64,000 nt of DNA from an uncultured Paraprevotella sp. (GCA_944321525.1 CALULQ010000001.1:114700-178699), one strand, 5' to 3'; counted from the stretch's first letter, positions 53,095 to 62,363 are shown. Program-made: numbers and translations. Notes: generated by a model not told the origin, from the letters alone.

Positions 53095-54186
53095 ATGGAC
53101 ACGGAACGGAAAATCATACACATCGACATGGACGCGTTCTATGCGGCCGTGGAGCAGCGCGACCGTCCGGAGCTTCGGGGCAAGCCCATAGCCGTGGGGC
53201 GCCCCGAGGAGCGGAGCGTGGTGGCCACGGCCAGCTACGAGGCGCGCCGCTTCGGGGTGCGCTCGGCCATGCCCTCGCAGCGCGCCTTGCGGCTCTGTCC
53301 CGACCTGATTTTCGTGCCCGGCCGGATGGAGGTCTATAAGGCCGTGTCGCGGCAAATCCATGAGATATTCCATCTGTACACCGACGTGGTGGAACCGATT
53401 TCGCTGGATGAGGCCTTTCTGGACGTGACGGAAAACAAACCGGGCATGGAACTGGCCGTGGACATCGCCCGCGAAATCAAGCAGCGCATCCGCGAGGAAC
53501 TGCGCCTGGTGGCCTCGGCCGGCGTTTCCTATAATAAGTTTCTGGCCAAGGTGGCCTCGGACTACCGCAAGCCGGACGGGCTTTGCACCATCCATCCCTC
53601 GCAGGCGCTGGACTTCATCGCGCGGCTCAAGGTGGAGCAGTTCTGGGGAGTGGGGCCCGTCACGGCCAAGAAGATGCACGAGATGGGAGTGCACACCGGG
53701 CGGCAGCTGCAGCAATGCAGCCTGGAGACGCTGGTGCGATGGTTTGGCAAGGCGGGGAGGCTGTATTATGGCTTTGCCCATGGCGACGACCCGCGCCCGG
53801 TGGAGCCCGTCAGGATACGCAAGTCGGTGGGCTGCGAGCGGACGCTGGAGAAAGACGTGTCGCTCCGTTCGTCGGCCATCATCGAGCTGCACCACGTGGC
53901 GAAGGAACTGGAAGGGCGGCTGAAGCGGACAGGATTCCGCGGCAACACGCTGACCCTGAAAATCAAGTTCCACGACTTCGTGCAAATCACCCGCAGCGTG
54001 ACGCTGCCGGAGGACATCACCACCTTTGAGCGCCTTTATCCGCACGCCAAGGCCCTGCTCAAGGAGGTGGACTACGAGCACCATCCCATCCGGCTCATCG
54101 GACTGTCGGTGTCCCATCCCCGGGAGGAATACGGGCAGGACAGCCATTGGCGCCAGCTGGAGCTGGATTTCAAGGGCTTCATGTAG
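53095..54186 (+). CDS. dinB: DNA polymerase IV (Y family)
   Basis: The 363-residue protein carries the Y-polymerase motifs HIDMDAFYAAVEQ (metal ligand Asp11), SVVATASYEARRFGVRSAMP, and SLDEAFLDVT with Asp105 and Glu106. The little-finger domain includes KSVGCERTLEKDV. A C-terminal beta-clamp-binding tail is not clear; the end reads QLELDFKGFM, in which QLELDF is a plausible clamp motif. It performs error-prone lesion bypass. The gene stands alone and converges on the minus-strand island starting at 54240. Confidence 0.97.
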   Translation: MDTERKIIHIDMDAFYAAVEQRDRPELRGKPIAVGRPEERSVVATASYEARRFGVRSAMPSQRALRLCPDLIFVPGRMEVYKAVSRQIHEIFHLYTDVVEPISLDEAFLDVTENKPGMELAVDIAREIKQRIREELRLVASAGVSYNKFLAKVASDYRKPDGLCTIHPSQALDFIARLKVEQFWGVGPVTAKKMHEMGVHTGRQLQQCSLETLVRWFGKAGRLYYGFAHGDDPRPVEPVRIRKSVGCERTLEKDVSLRSSAIIELHHVAKELEGRLKRTGFRGNTLTLKIKFHDFVQITRSVTLPEDITTFERLYPHAKALLKEVDYEHHPIRLIGLSVSHPREEYGQDSHWRQLELDFKGFM

Positions 54187-54239
54187 CTTTTCTGATGGAG
54201 CGGGATGGAGGCACGGCGGGGAAGGCAGGCCGGAGGGCT

Positions 54240-55034
54240 TCATAAAGGTTGGGCCCAGCCTGCTTCGATGAGGATTTCATTGCCCGAACTGTTCGCGTCG
54301 AACCTGTTGAAGCGGGCTGCATAAATCCGTTTTCCATACTTCCGGGCGAACCTTACCGTGTGCATCGTTCCGCTTCGCACGGGGCATTGTGCCACTACGA
54401 CCTCCTGTGACAATGCGGCTTGCAGCCGGTTGCGGGCGATCAGGCGCGTGGGGTTGGCCTTTACGCCTATCGGCTGTTCCGAAAGCAGCAGTCCTCCGCG
54501 GTCAAGGATGCGTTCTTGCAGTAGCCGGTTTTCTTTTGGGTGGGTGAGGTCGAGCCCGGTGGCCACTATGGCGAGGGTTTCCCCTTGAGCCGCGAGGCAG
54601 CCTTGATGGGCGGCTGTGTCGCACCCCAAGGCCAGTCCGCTGATGACGATTTTGCCTTGGCGTGCAAACGAGGCTCCCTATTTGTATGCCGCTTCCCGCC
54701 CTCTTTTGTCGGCCGCCCTTGCTCCGACGATGGCCACTGCTTCGCGTTCCAATAAGGCTTTGTTGCCCAACAGATGGATGAGCGGAGGGCAATCGTCTCC
54801 GGTCTGTTTAAGGCCGTCGGGAAAATCCGTATGGTGGAAGGCATACGTATGTATGCCGAGCAGTTCCTGCTTTTCCAGCAATGATGTGGCCTTGTCCAGG
54901 AAGTCTTTCGTGCGGTGTCCAGATATTCGGGCCGTTTCTTCGAAAAAAGTATTGTCTGCATTGAGGATGTCATGTGCAGTGCATCCCCACCATTGCAGGC
55001 ATAAGATTTGTTCCGGGGTCAGTCTTTTGTCCAT
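54240..55034 (-). pseudogene. DprA/Smf-like gene interrupted by an in-frame amber stop
   Basis: Two same-frame pieces (55034-54678 and 54677-54240) together encode a 264-codon DprA-like protein. The first ends AVAIVGARAADKRGREAAYK, then TAG at codon 119 (54678-54680), and the second continues GASFARQGKIVISGLALGCD with GLDLTHPKENRLLQ and RNRLQAALSQEVVVAQC, all typical of the Smf Rossmann fold. The family usually has Leu where the stop lies, so one base change (TTG to TAG) explains it. The protein lacks a C-terminal winged helix. It lies 22 bp after the GNAT-AAA+ gene and may once have formed a two-gene module with it. A sequencing error is possible. Confidence 0.85.
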
Positions 55035-55055
55035 GGTTTGCGGGTCTTTTGTGGG

Positions 55056-56792
55056 TTAGAAAAATTTTCCTTTATAGAGAGACGGCAGTTCTGTCTTGTT
55101 TTCGATGCAACACAAACTCGTTTCGTCCCAGTCGCTTTCCAAGGTAAAGAACCCCCATTTGTCCGGTCCGTTCGTGACGGTTCCATATCTGATGCGCTGG
55201 TCCGGGAATAAGTATGGGCTGATTGAGGGGTGTGACTGAATGCTCACTTTGCAGTCATATTCTTCCTCTATCGCGTCTTTGTTTCTTCTGATTTTCCCTT
55301 CATCGGCTTGTCCTGTTGTCCCCATCAGCCAATCTTCTACGGTCTCGCCGGGAGATAAGCGTGCCTTGATGTGTTCTTCTACTTCCCGGTGGAAATGGAT
55401 GTCCAGCTCCTCGAAGCAGATAATCCTGACCTTGAATTTCGCTTTGGGAATGTTCATCATGGGGGTGGAGGGCACTTCGCCCATGATGTTGCATTCGTCG
55501 ATGATGGCTTTCAGTATGTCGATGGTGGAAATCTCAAGCGTGTCTATCAGTTTCAGAATGCCGTTTTTCAGGGACATGTCTGTGAGGTTGTCCTCGATAA
55601 TCTCGTTGATGGCTTTGCCCGACAGGTTGGTGAATTCCTTGATGTAGCGGATGCGCCCGGGGCGTCCCAAAAGATTCTCGTCGACGGTCAGTTTGTTGGT
55701 CGTGAGGATGTATAATTTCCGCTGGTTGTTATATACACCGTCAATCATCTTGAGCAAGACGTCCCTATCTTCGTTGAAGGTCTTTTCGGCTTCGTCGATG
55801 AGGATGATGCTCTCGAAACACAAAGACTGGATGAACTCCAACATGCCTTCCAACGGTTTGGAAATCACAATGACCGGCAGGCCTATGCGGTTGCAAAGCA
55901 GTTTGGCCGCAATGGTCTTGCCCGTGCCTTTCAGACCATTGAAAATGACGCCGAGGTTTTTGTTGCTGGCAGCAAAGAGTTCCGATGTCCATGTTCTGAT
56001 GACCCGTGCCATGATGTCCTCACAATCGAGGTCGTAGATTTTGAATTTGAACGTGAAGGTATCGTCTATTTTTTCCAGTCCGAGCCTTTTTGTGCGTGGT
56101 TCTTCATAAATGCGGAATATTCCGTTGCCCGGGCAGGGCAGCAATGTGGCGTATCCCGGTATGGGATAGAGGACTCCCCCTTCGTTGACCCACTTTTGCC
56201 GCTCCACGATGCGCACCTCTTCACTATCGGTTGTTGCGCCGGGGTTCAAAAAGCCTTCCTTGTCCAGCGTGTAGTATTCCAGGTCCACCAGTTCGTCATG
56301 GTATATCAGTCCGCATTGCCTGTCAAGTCCTTTGTAGTGGAATCCGTTCTTGAGTGCCACTCTTCGTGAGGCATCGTTTCGCGGCAGGACAGCAATGGTC
56401 AGCGAGTCTGCCTTTCGTGTGTTGAAGAGATAGGCTTTCATGGTGTCCACCACCTCGGTCATGTAGCCTTTCTTGCGCGCGTTCCGGTGCAGGAAATAGC
56501 AAATCTCGAAGTCGCATTTTTCGCCCGATGTGGTTGTCACTTTGTGTGGGGCTACTTCAAACACGCCGATGGCGTGAGCAGGTTCGCTCTTTTCCGCGAT
56601 GACAAACAAATCCAAGTTGTTCATCCCCCTGCGTATTTTCCCTTCCGCTTCACTGGGAGTGTCCATAGGGCGGAAACCAGTGTCTTGTGCGATTTCCGTG
56701 TCGCTCATCAGGCTAAATACGTCCTGCACATCCTGTTCGTCCGGTGTCCTGACGAGGAGTCTCGCCGTAGTAAGTTCAATTTTCTGCTTCAT
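55056..56792 (-). CDS. GNAT acetyltransferase fused to AAA+ ATPase
   Basis: The start is ATG at 56792, because a -7 promoter element at 56809-56816 overlaps the longer reading frame. The 578-residue protein has an N-terminal RimJ/RimL-type GNAT domain (about 1-175, ARLLVRTPDEQDVQDVF; FLHRNARKKGYMTEVV). A central linker domain (about 190-275) precedes an AAA+ module with Walker A GLKGTGKT (Lys292), Walker B IILIDEAEK (Asp333, Glu334), sensor TTNKL, and the arginine-finger-like GRPGRIRYIKEF. The C-terminal 120 residues are unrecognised. Codon and base composition differ from the flanking chromosome (lower GC). I do not know a characterised protein with this layout. Confidence 0.88.
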   Translation of the reverse strand: MKQKIELTTARLLVRTPDEQDVQDVFSLMSDTEIAQDTGFRPMDTPSEAEGKIRRGMNNLDLFVIAEKSEPAHAIGVFEVAPHKVTTTSGEKCDFEICYFLHRNARKKGYMTEVVDTMKAYLFNTRKADSLTIAVLPRNDASRRVALKNGFHYKGLDRQCGLIYHDELVDLEYYTLDKEGFLNPGATTDSEEVRIVERQKWVNEGGVLYPIPGYATLLPCPGNGIFRIYEEPRTKRLGLEKIDDTFTFKFKIYDLDCEDIMARVIRTWTSELFAASNKNLGVIFNGLKGTGKTIAAKLLCNRIGLPVIVISKPLEGMLEFIQSLCFESIILIDEAEKTFNEDRDVLLKMIDGVYNNQRKLYILTTNKLTVDENLLGRPGRIRYIKEFTNLSGKAINEIIEDNLTDMSLKNGILKLIDTLEISTIDILKAIIDECNIMGEVPSTPMMNIPKAKFKVRIICFEELDIHFHREVEEHIKARLSPGETVEDWLMGTTGQADEGKIRRNKDAIEEEYDCKVSIQSHPSISPYLFPDQRIRYGTVTNGPDKWGFFTLESDWDETSLCCIENKTELPSLYKGKFF

Positions 56793-56808
56793 ACCTGTTG
56801 TTTTTTGC

Positions 56809-56816
56809 AAATGTAA
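56809..56816 (-). promoter_or_regulatory. Promoter -7 element for the GNAT-AAA+ operon
   Basis: CAAATGTA reads TACATTTG on the minus strand, 16 bp upstream of the start at 56792. Confidence 0.55.
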
Positions 56817-56861
56817 TTCCGGCTTGTGCCCAAGTGTGGCACAGCTTCTTCTTTAAATAAA

Positions 56862-56906
56862 GAACCGGCCGTCGGAATCTGGATGAAGATTTCCGACGGC
56901 CGGTTT
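56862..56906 (-). terminator. Intrinsic terminator after the nuclease gene
   Basis: Arms AACCGGCCGTCGGAA and TTCCGACGGCCGGTT enclose a short loop. On the minus strand it is followed by CTTTATTTAAAG, a T-rich stretch. It separates the esterase-nuclease transcript from the GNAT-AAA+ promoter. Confidence 0.8.
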
Positions 56907-56976
56907 TGTGGGCTGGTTCTTGACGGAATTATACTTGTATGTGAAGCGGAAATTGCATTTCTCGACTTAATATATG

Positions 56977-58241
56977 TTAATGGGCGATGTCTTGCAGTAC
57001 TTTGCGCATCGCTTCAATGTCTTGGCTGGCGGATTGGGCAATCTGTGCCACGGTGGCTGACATGTCCACCAGTCGTTCCAATGTTTCCGGTGGGAGGGCC
57101 TTGAAAAACAGTTCGGGGACAAGATTCTTTACGCCCAGGTAGTAACCGACCTTGTCGGGGCGGTAGTTGTTGCCTATTCCGGCAACAAGCGTTTGCAGAT
57201 GAGCATATTTATTGGATATTTTCCTCTCAGTCCCTTTCCCTCCTGTGGCAAAGAACCCACATATCAAGGGCTCGTCCATTCGTATGGCATATACCGTATC
57301 TCCACGTTGCAGCAAGTGCCGACGGGAAATTCAAGGCCGTATCGTCTGTTGTCTGCCATGCCTTTGTAATAGCCTTCTATCCGATTCTTCTTGTCGTCCA
57401 AGGCATAGCGGTAAGTTTCATCCCGGATGACAGGATGCCCCGCGGCTTCCATCGCCTTTTCGAGGCCCGTCCAAAAGCTCCTTTGCAGTGTGACTTCGCT
57501 CGACAGTATTGCCCGTTTCAGGTTTCCGATGTTCCGGATATAATCGGGGTTGTCCAAGATGAGCCCTTGCATTTCTTTCTCCATTTCTTTGCTCAATGTT
57601 TGGTGCGTGAGATATTTAATCAGATTCAAATAGTGGCCAATGCCTTCCCTGACCAATGGCTTGTCTGCTGCTTTTTCACGGCATTGCTCCAGCCATTTCA
57701 GAATATAGGTTTCGTAGGAAATCGTACGGTAATGTTCGTTTCGGCGCAGTGCTTTTGCGGTTTTCTTTTCGTCTTGCACCTCTCCGTTCAGCGACAGGTA
57801 AAGCAACTCATAATCTCCCTTCAGGCTTTCCGCAAAGTTGTGGTAGCGTTCCATTTGGTTCTCTTGGTCGGAGGCGTGAATCTTGTTTTCTATGATGATG
57901 GCTTTGCCTGTGCCGTCGGTTATGAACAGGTCCAGCCGTCCGCCCGTGTGCTCTGTCGTGGGGCCGATGTATTTTTCCCTTTCGACCTTGGCCGTGCCCG
58001 TGTCCAGGCCTATCTCCGAGTGGATTTGTTTGAGGAAGAGCCGCAGGAAGGCGTCGCCCGCATGGTGCAAGCCTTGTGGGTTGAGCAGGTCGGCAAGGAA
58101 AGCGGAATGGACACTTGTTTCGTTGGACGTCATGTCTATGACTCGGAAGAGGTTGTAGTTCTCTCCCCGGGCGTCTTCCATTTCTTTGTAAGTCCTGGAT
58201 AGCAGGCTGATGCCGTCCAGCAGGTATCGCATGCGGTTCAT
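56977..58241 (-). pseudogene. PD-(D/E)XK nuclease family gene with probable frameshift
   Basis: The first frame (58241-57264, 325 codons) contains a PD-(D/E)XK nuclease core: RLDLFITDG with Asp104, then IIIENKIHASDQENQMERY with Glu118 and Lys120. It resembles the PDDEXK_4 family of defence- or DNA-associated nucleases. Near 57300 the similarity-like pattern passes into another frame (to 56977) that reads GDTVYAIRMDEPLICGFFAT and continues about 100 residues. Loss of one base after AACGT would explain this; the total is 1265 bp, one short of 422 codons. Read as separate genes, the two would overlap by 52 bp, which is less likely. The start overlaps the esterase stop by 4 bp (ATGA). Confidence 0.75.
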
Positions 58242-58813
58242 TGTCTTAGGATCTTCTTTATCAGGGGGACGACGATGGCTTTTGTCACGTCGGGATTCAG
58301 CCTGTGCTCGCCTTCAAACCAAGTGGCGTGTTGGTAGTGTTCCGTGTATTCTTCGAAGCCTTGGACCAGAGTGTCATTTGTGCCGAACAGGGCATACGTG
58401 TTTTCCCGGTCGAAGTCCGAAATGCCGGCGAATTGGTTTTCCTCCATCCGTTGGTAGGCGTCGCACAAATCCGGAGTGATTTCATAGTGGGTGGCACCGT
58501 CTTGTCGGGGATTCAGGAACTCGCGGATGCCCAGTTGAGTGCGCATGAATGCGGAGACGTGGAATGCGGGATTGACCAGAATCTTCCGGTAGCCCCTGAC
58601 CTGCTGTGCGAACATTCCGCCCATGGACGTGCCGATGAGGAGCCGGGGTTGCTCCTCGTTGCACAACCTGCATAGCATGTCGTAAGCCTTGTCGGGCGCT
58701 ATCGGCAAGTCCGGCGACAGCACCTCGCATTCGGGAAGGAGGGCGCGCAGGTTCGTGGCTGTAGACGACATCCCGGAAGAAGACAGTCCGTGTATGTATA
58801 TTATCTTGTCCAT
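58238..58813 (-). CDS. YqiA-like alpha/beta-fold esterase
   Basis: The start is ATG at 58813 (MDKIIYIHGLSSSGMSS); longer upstream frames lack family similarity. The 191-residue protein has the nucleophile elbow GTSMGG (about residue 70), the N-terminal IIYIHG and the C-terminal GEHRLN with the catalytic histidine, as in the YqiA/YcfP (UPF0227) group. It may hydrolyse small esters; the natural substrate is unknown. It is coupled by a 4-bp overlap to the nuclease gene, so the pair was probably acquired together. It lies 80 bp downstream of the second FeoAB. Confidence 0.85.
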   Translation of the reverse strand: MDKIIYIHGLSSSGMSSTATNLRALLPECEVLSPDLPIAPDKAYDMLCRLCNEEQPRLLIGTSMGGMFAQQVRGYRKILVNPAFHVSAFMRTQLGIREFLNPRQDGATHYEITPDLCDAYQRMEENQFAGISDFDRENTYALFGTNDTLVQGFEEYTEHYQHATWFEGEHRLNPDVTKAIVVPLIKKILRQ

Positions 58814-58893
58814 TTGAGCATTGTGTGGTTCGGGTCTTGCTGGGTTTGCATGGCTTGGCGTTTGTGTTGTCCGACGGATGGCGATGCTGGCTT

Positions 58894-61284
58894 TTAGAGC
58901 CAGAGGAAGGCATGGTAGACGCCGCAGGCCACGAGCCAGGCCACGCAGACGGTGTAGGCGGCCGAGAAGCAGGCCCATCCCCAACTGCCGCTTTCCTGCT
59001 TGATGGCCGCGAAGGTGGCGATGCAGGGGAAATAGAGCAGGACGAAGACCATGTAGGCCAAGGCTGCGGCGGGCGAGACGTCTTTTTCCAAGGCTTTCTG
59101 CAGCCGGGTGTTCCCGCCGGATGCGTCTTCGGCGTCGGTTTCTGAACTGTACATCACGCCGAGCGTGCTCACGACCAGCTCCTTGGCCCCGATGCCGGAG
59201 AGGATGCCGGTGCTCATCTTCCAGTCGAAGCCCAAGGGGCGGAAGGCGGGCTCCAGCGTTTTCCCCACGGCGGCGATGTAGGAGTTTTCCTGTTGTTCGG
59301 CCGCGGTGGCATACTGGTCGTAGCGGGGGAAGTAGCCCAGGAACCAGACGACGACGGAGCAGACCAGAATGATGCCGCTCATTTTCCGCAGGTATTGCTT
59401 ACCCTTCTCCCACGTGTGGAGCAGCACCGACTTGGCGGTAGGGATGCGGTAGGGGGGCAGTTCCATGACGAAAGGCAGGTCTTCTTCCTTGACGAAAAGG
59501 CCGATGACATGGGCCGAGGCCACGGCCGCGGCGATACCCAGCACGTAGATGCCGAGCAGCACAAGGCTGGCGCAGCCGGGGAAGAAGATGCCGGCGAAGA
59601 GGATGTAGAGGGGAAGCCGCCCCGTGCACGACATGAAGGGGATGATGAGCATCGTGATGAGCCTGCTCCTGCGGCTTTCGATGGTGCGGGTGGCCATGAC
59701 GGCCGGCACGTTGCAACCGAAGCCCATAATCATGGGAATGAACGACTTGCCGTGCAGTCCGATGCGGTGCATGATTTTGTCCATGATGAAGGCGGCGCGG
59801 GCCATGTAGCCCGAGTCTTCGAGCAGGGAGATGAAGAGGTAGAGAATCATGATGTTGGGCAGGAAGACCAGGACGCTCCCCACGCCGGCGATGATGCCGT
59901 CGGCCACCAAGTCCTTCAGTATGCCGTCGGGCATGTAGGCGGAAATCCAGCCGCCGAACTGGCCCACGAGCCATTCAATCCACTCCATGGGATATTCGCC
60001 AAGGGTGAACGTGCCTTGGAAGATGAGGTAGAGAAGGAAAAAGAACAGGGGGAAAGCCAGCCAGCGGTTGGTGACGAAGCGGTCGATCCTGTCGGTAGCG
60101 CTCCGTTGGCGCGGGTCTTCGGCTGTGGCCGGCTCGTAGGTTTCCTTCAGTGCGCCTTGGATGAAGGCATATTTGGCGTCCACGATGGCGGAATCCGGCT
60201 GGGTGTCCAGCAGCCGGCCGATGCGCTTTTGCTCTTCGAAGCGCGTGGCGATGACCTCCTCGCGGCAGGGGAGGGCTTCCACGATGCGCTCGATGTCCTT
60301 GTCCCGCTCCAGATATTTGATGGCCAGGAAGCGGGTGGAGTATTTGTGGCGGATGGCTTCGTCCTGCCGGATGATGCGCTGGATGCGCCGGATGCTCCGC
60401 TCCAGTTCCTCGCCGTGGTTGATGTGTATGTGGCGGCACAGCGAGGGTTGCTTCCTCTCGTAGACATGGATGAGGACGTCGAACAATTGGTCGATGCCTT
60501 CGCCCGTCTTGCTCACGGTGGGGACGATGGGGATGCCCAGCAGTCGTCCCAGCTGCTCTTTGTCGAGTTTGTCGCCTCGCTTGCGGAACTCGTCATACAT
60601 GTTCAGGGCCATCACCACCCGCAGGTCCATGTCGATGACTTGCGTGGTGAGGTAGAGGTTGCGCGCCAGGTTGGAACTGTCCACCACGTTGAGCACGATG
60701 TCGGGCATTTCCTCCACGAGACTCTTGCGCACGTAAAGCTCTTCGGGGCTGTAGGCCGATATGGAATAAGTCCCGGGCAGGTCCACCAGCGTGAACGTGT
60801 AGCCCTTGTATTCGAAGGTGCCCTCCTTGGCGTCCACCGTGACGCCGCTGTAGTTGCCCACGTGTTCGTGCGCCCCGGAGGCGATGTTGAACAGCGACGT
60901 CTTCCCGCAGTTGGGATTCCCGATGAGGGCCACGCGTATGATGTGGTTCCGTTCGGCCGCCGCGCGCGCCATCTCCTGCTCGATGAACTCCACGTCGTCG
61001 CTGTGCGAAGCGTCGATGGAGAGCTCGCCGTGCTGCCGGAGCACGACGTCCTTGGCCTCATCCTCGCCCACCACCTCGATGTTGTCGGCCTCTTCGCGGC
61101 GGAGCGAAATCTTGTAGCCGATGATTTCATATTCTATGGGGTCTTGCAAGGGAGCGTTCAGGACGACCTTGATCTTGTTCCCGAAGACGAAGCCCATTTC
61201 CGTTATCCTCCTTTGGAAACTGCCGTGGCCGTGTATCTTGACGATGATGCCGCTTTCCCCTGTCCGTAAATCCGATAATTTCAT
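58894..61284 (-). CDS. feoB: FeoA-FeoB fusion ferrous iron transporter, second copy
   Basis: The 796-residue protein begins with a FeoA domain (about 1-75, SFQRRITEMGFVFGNKIKV), then a G domain with G1 GNPNCGKTS (122-130), a G3 DLPG, and the polytopic FeoB part with two Gate regions and MIMGFGCNVPAVMATR. Unlike the copy at 20320-22674 it has no Cys/His-rich insert; instead a charged linker (YLERDKDIERIVEAL) fills that place. The two share extended blocks such as GVGSVLVFLPNI and GAKELVVSTLGVMY, so they are paralogues. It has its own promoter at 61304. Distinct iron conditions or metal preference may separate their roles. Confidence 0.96.
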   Translation of the reverse strand: MKLSDLRTGESGIIVKIHGHGSFQRRITEMGFVFGNKIKVVLNAPLQDPIEYEIIGYKISLRREEADNIEVVGEDEAKDVVLRQHGELSIDASHSDDVEFIEQEMARAAAERNHIIRVALIGNPNCGKTSLFNIASGAHEHVGNYSGVTVDAKEGTFEYKGYTFTLVDLPGTYSISAYSPEELYVRKSLVEEMPDIVLNVVDSSNLARNLYLTTQVIDMDLRVVMALNMYDEFRKRGDKLDKEQLGRLLGIPIVPTVSKTGEGIDQLFDVLIHVYERKQPSLCRHIHINHGEELERSIRRIQRIIRQDEAIRHKYSTRFLAIKYLERDKDIERIVEALPCREEVIATRFEEQKRIGRLLDTQPDSAIVDAKYAFIQGALKETYEPATAEDPRQRSATDRIDRFVTNRWLAFPLFFFLLYLIFQGTFTLGEYPMEWIEWLVGQFGGWISAYMPDGILKDLVADGIIAGVGSVLVFLPNIMILYLFISLLEDSGYMARAAFIMDKIMHRIGLHGKSFIPMIMGFGCNVPAVMATRTIESRRSRLITMLIIPFMSCTGRLPLYILFAGIFFPGCASLVLLGIYVLGIAAAVASAHVIGLFVKEEDLPFVMELPPYRIPTAKSVLLHTWEKGKQYLRKMSGIILVCSVVVWFLGYFPRYDQYATAAEQQENSYIAAVGKTLEPAFRPLGFDWKMSTGILSGIGAKELVVSTLGVMYSSETDAEDASGGNTRLQKALEKDVSPAAALAYMVFVLLYFPCIATFAAIKQESGSWGWACFSAAYTVCVAWLVACGVYHAFLWL

Positions 61285-61303
61285 CGTTTGTGTAGATTTT
61301 GTG

Positions 61304-61311
61304 CAAAGATA
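61304..61311 (-). promoter_or_regulatory. Promoter -7 element for the second feoAB
   Basis: CAAAGATA reads TATCTTTG on the minus strand, 19 bp upstream of the start at 61284. Confidence 0.6.
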
Positions 61312-61408
61312 CTCACAAATCCGTGCAGTCGGGTGGCAAAGTCGGTTGTTTTTATCTTTTTCATCGGGAAAAAGTGGGAAAAGTCGGCGGCGGCCGCTCC
61401 ATGAAATG

Positions 61409-61451
61409 CCGGCAGCACGCCGGTAGCGGTGGCCACGGGGCGTGCTGCCGG
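61409..61451 (-). other. Strong hairpin after the DUF1349 lipoprotein gene
   Basis: CCGGCAGCACGCC (61409-61421) pairs perfectly with GGCGTGCTGCCGG (61439-61451). It follows the stop codon at 61483 on the minus strand but has no T-run, so it may be a terminator of weak type or an mRNA end structure. Confidence 0.55.
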
Positions 61452-61482
61452 TGTGGGATGGAGCCTTCCGCGGAGAGGCAGG

Positions 61483-62247
61483 TCAGTCGCCCATGCGGAA
61501 GTCCGACACGGAAGTCTGTTGCAGGCTGATGCTCTCGAACAAGCTGTTGCACGTGCCGCTCTTGGGGCATTGGCTGGCGATGCCGACCCATATCCGGGCG
61601 GGATAATAGTTCTTGTAGAGCCGCACCATGTGCCATTCTTTCTGGTCGAGCGAGTAGTAGCTGGCCAGCGTGCGGGTGTCGGACGACAGTTTGAGGTAGA
61701 CGGCCGGGGCTGCGACCTGCTCGTGGTTGTTGTCGTCCGAAGTGCCTTGCGTGCGGACCGACACGATGCGGTGGTTGCCCCGCTCGTCCTCTTCGAAGCA
61801 GAGTTTCTGCCAGAGGCTGTCGTTGGCATAGACCAGGAGGTCGGCGGCATTGTACAGTCCTTCGGCCGTGAATTCGGGCGTCACCTTGGCCGTGAGCGTG
61901 AACGGCCGGGTGTTGTCCACTTCGGTGAACAAGGCGGGAAGGGTGTGGTTCGAGAGTTTCCCGTCGTTGGGGTCGCGGAAGAAGTCGCGGCCTTCCGTGC
62001 AGCGGAACAGGAGCGTGCTGTCGTTCACGACGCTGACGCACGTGTCACCGCCGTTGAGGGCGTGGCTGAAGGTGAGTCCGCCGATGTCCACCCGGCATTC
62101 GCTGAGGCTCGTGGCCTGCGTTGCATTGTCGGTCGTGGCGGTTTGCTCCGTGGCTGTTTCCGCGGTCTTTTCATTGTTTCTCGGCCCGCAACCTTGCAGG
62201 GCGAGACCGACGCCGGCAAGAGCCAGCAAAATCATGTCTTTTCTCAT
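61483..62247 (-). CDS. DUF1349 (concanavalin-like) lipoprotein
   Basis: The start is ATG at 62247. The 254-residue protein has a lipoprotein signal with Cys20 (LQGC) and a Thr/Ala-rich linker, then a DUF1349-like beta-sandwich (about 60-245): FTLTAKVTPEFTAEGLYNAADLLVYANDS, a SYYSLDQKEWHMVRLY segment and WVGIASQCPKSGTC. Related domains occur in secreted glycan-binding or regulatory proteins, but the function is not established. It is divergent from a LuxR-type regulator with promoters overlapping in 162 bp, which suggests the regulator controls it (inference). Confidence 0.8.
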   Translation of the reverse strand: MRKDMILLALAGVGLALQGCGPRNNEKTAETATEQTATTDNATQATSLSECRVDIGGLTFSHALNGGDTCVSVVNDSTLLFRCTEGRDFFRDPNDGKLSNHTLPALFTEVDNTRPFTLTAKVTPEFTAEGLYNAADLLVYANDSLWQKLCFEEDERGNHRIVSVRTQGTSDDNNHEQVAAPAVYLKLSSDTRTLASYYSLDQKEWHMVRLYKNYYPARIWVGIASQCPKSGTCNSLFESISLQQTSVSDFRMGD

Positions 62248-62312
62248 TGTCTTATAGCTTGATGAATCATGTTTTTGTCGAATATTTCTTTGAGGAATGA
62301 GCGGCAGATGCT

Positions 62313-62320
62313 TATCTTTG
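62313..62320 (+). promoter_or_regulatory. Promoter -7 element for the LuxR-type gene
   Basis: TATCTTTG lies 89 bp before the ATG at 62410. Confidence 0.5.
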
Positions 62321-62355
62321 CAGGACCGTCCGCACTTGGGCCGGCCGGAACGGTG

Positions 62356-62363
62356 CAAAGTTA
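62356..62363 (-). promoter_or_regulatory. Promoter -7 element for the DUF1349 gene
   Basis: CAAAGTTA reads TAACTTTG on the minus strand, 108 bp before the start at 62247. It lies downstream of the plus-strand element at 62313, so the two transcripts would overlap at their 5' ends. Confidence 0.5.

Noticed and set aside
54678..54680. Amber codon read as a recoded amino acid
   Set aside because: No pyrrolysine genes or recoding signal are visible, and a simple TTG to TAG change explains it.
59293..61269. Long plus-strand frame opposite the second FeoAB
   Set aside because: Antisense shadow of a clear FeoAB gene; no domain pattern and no promoter.
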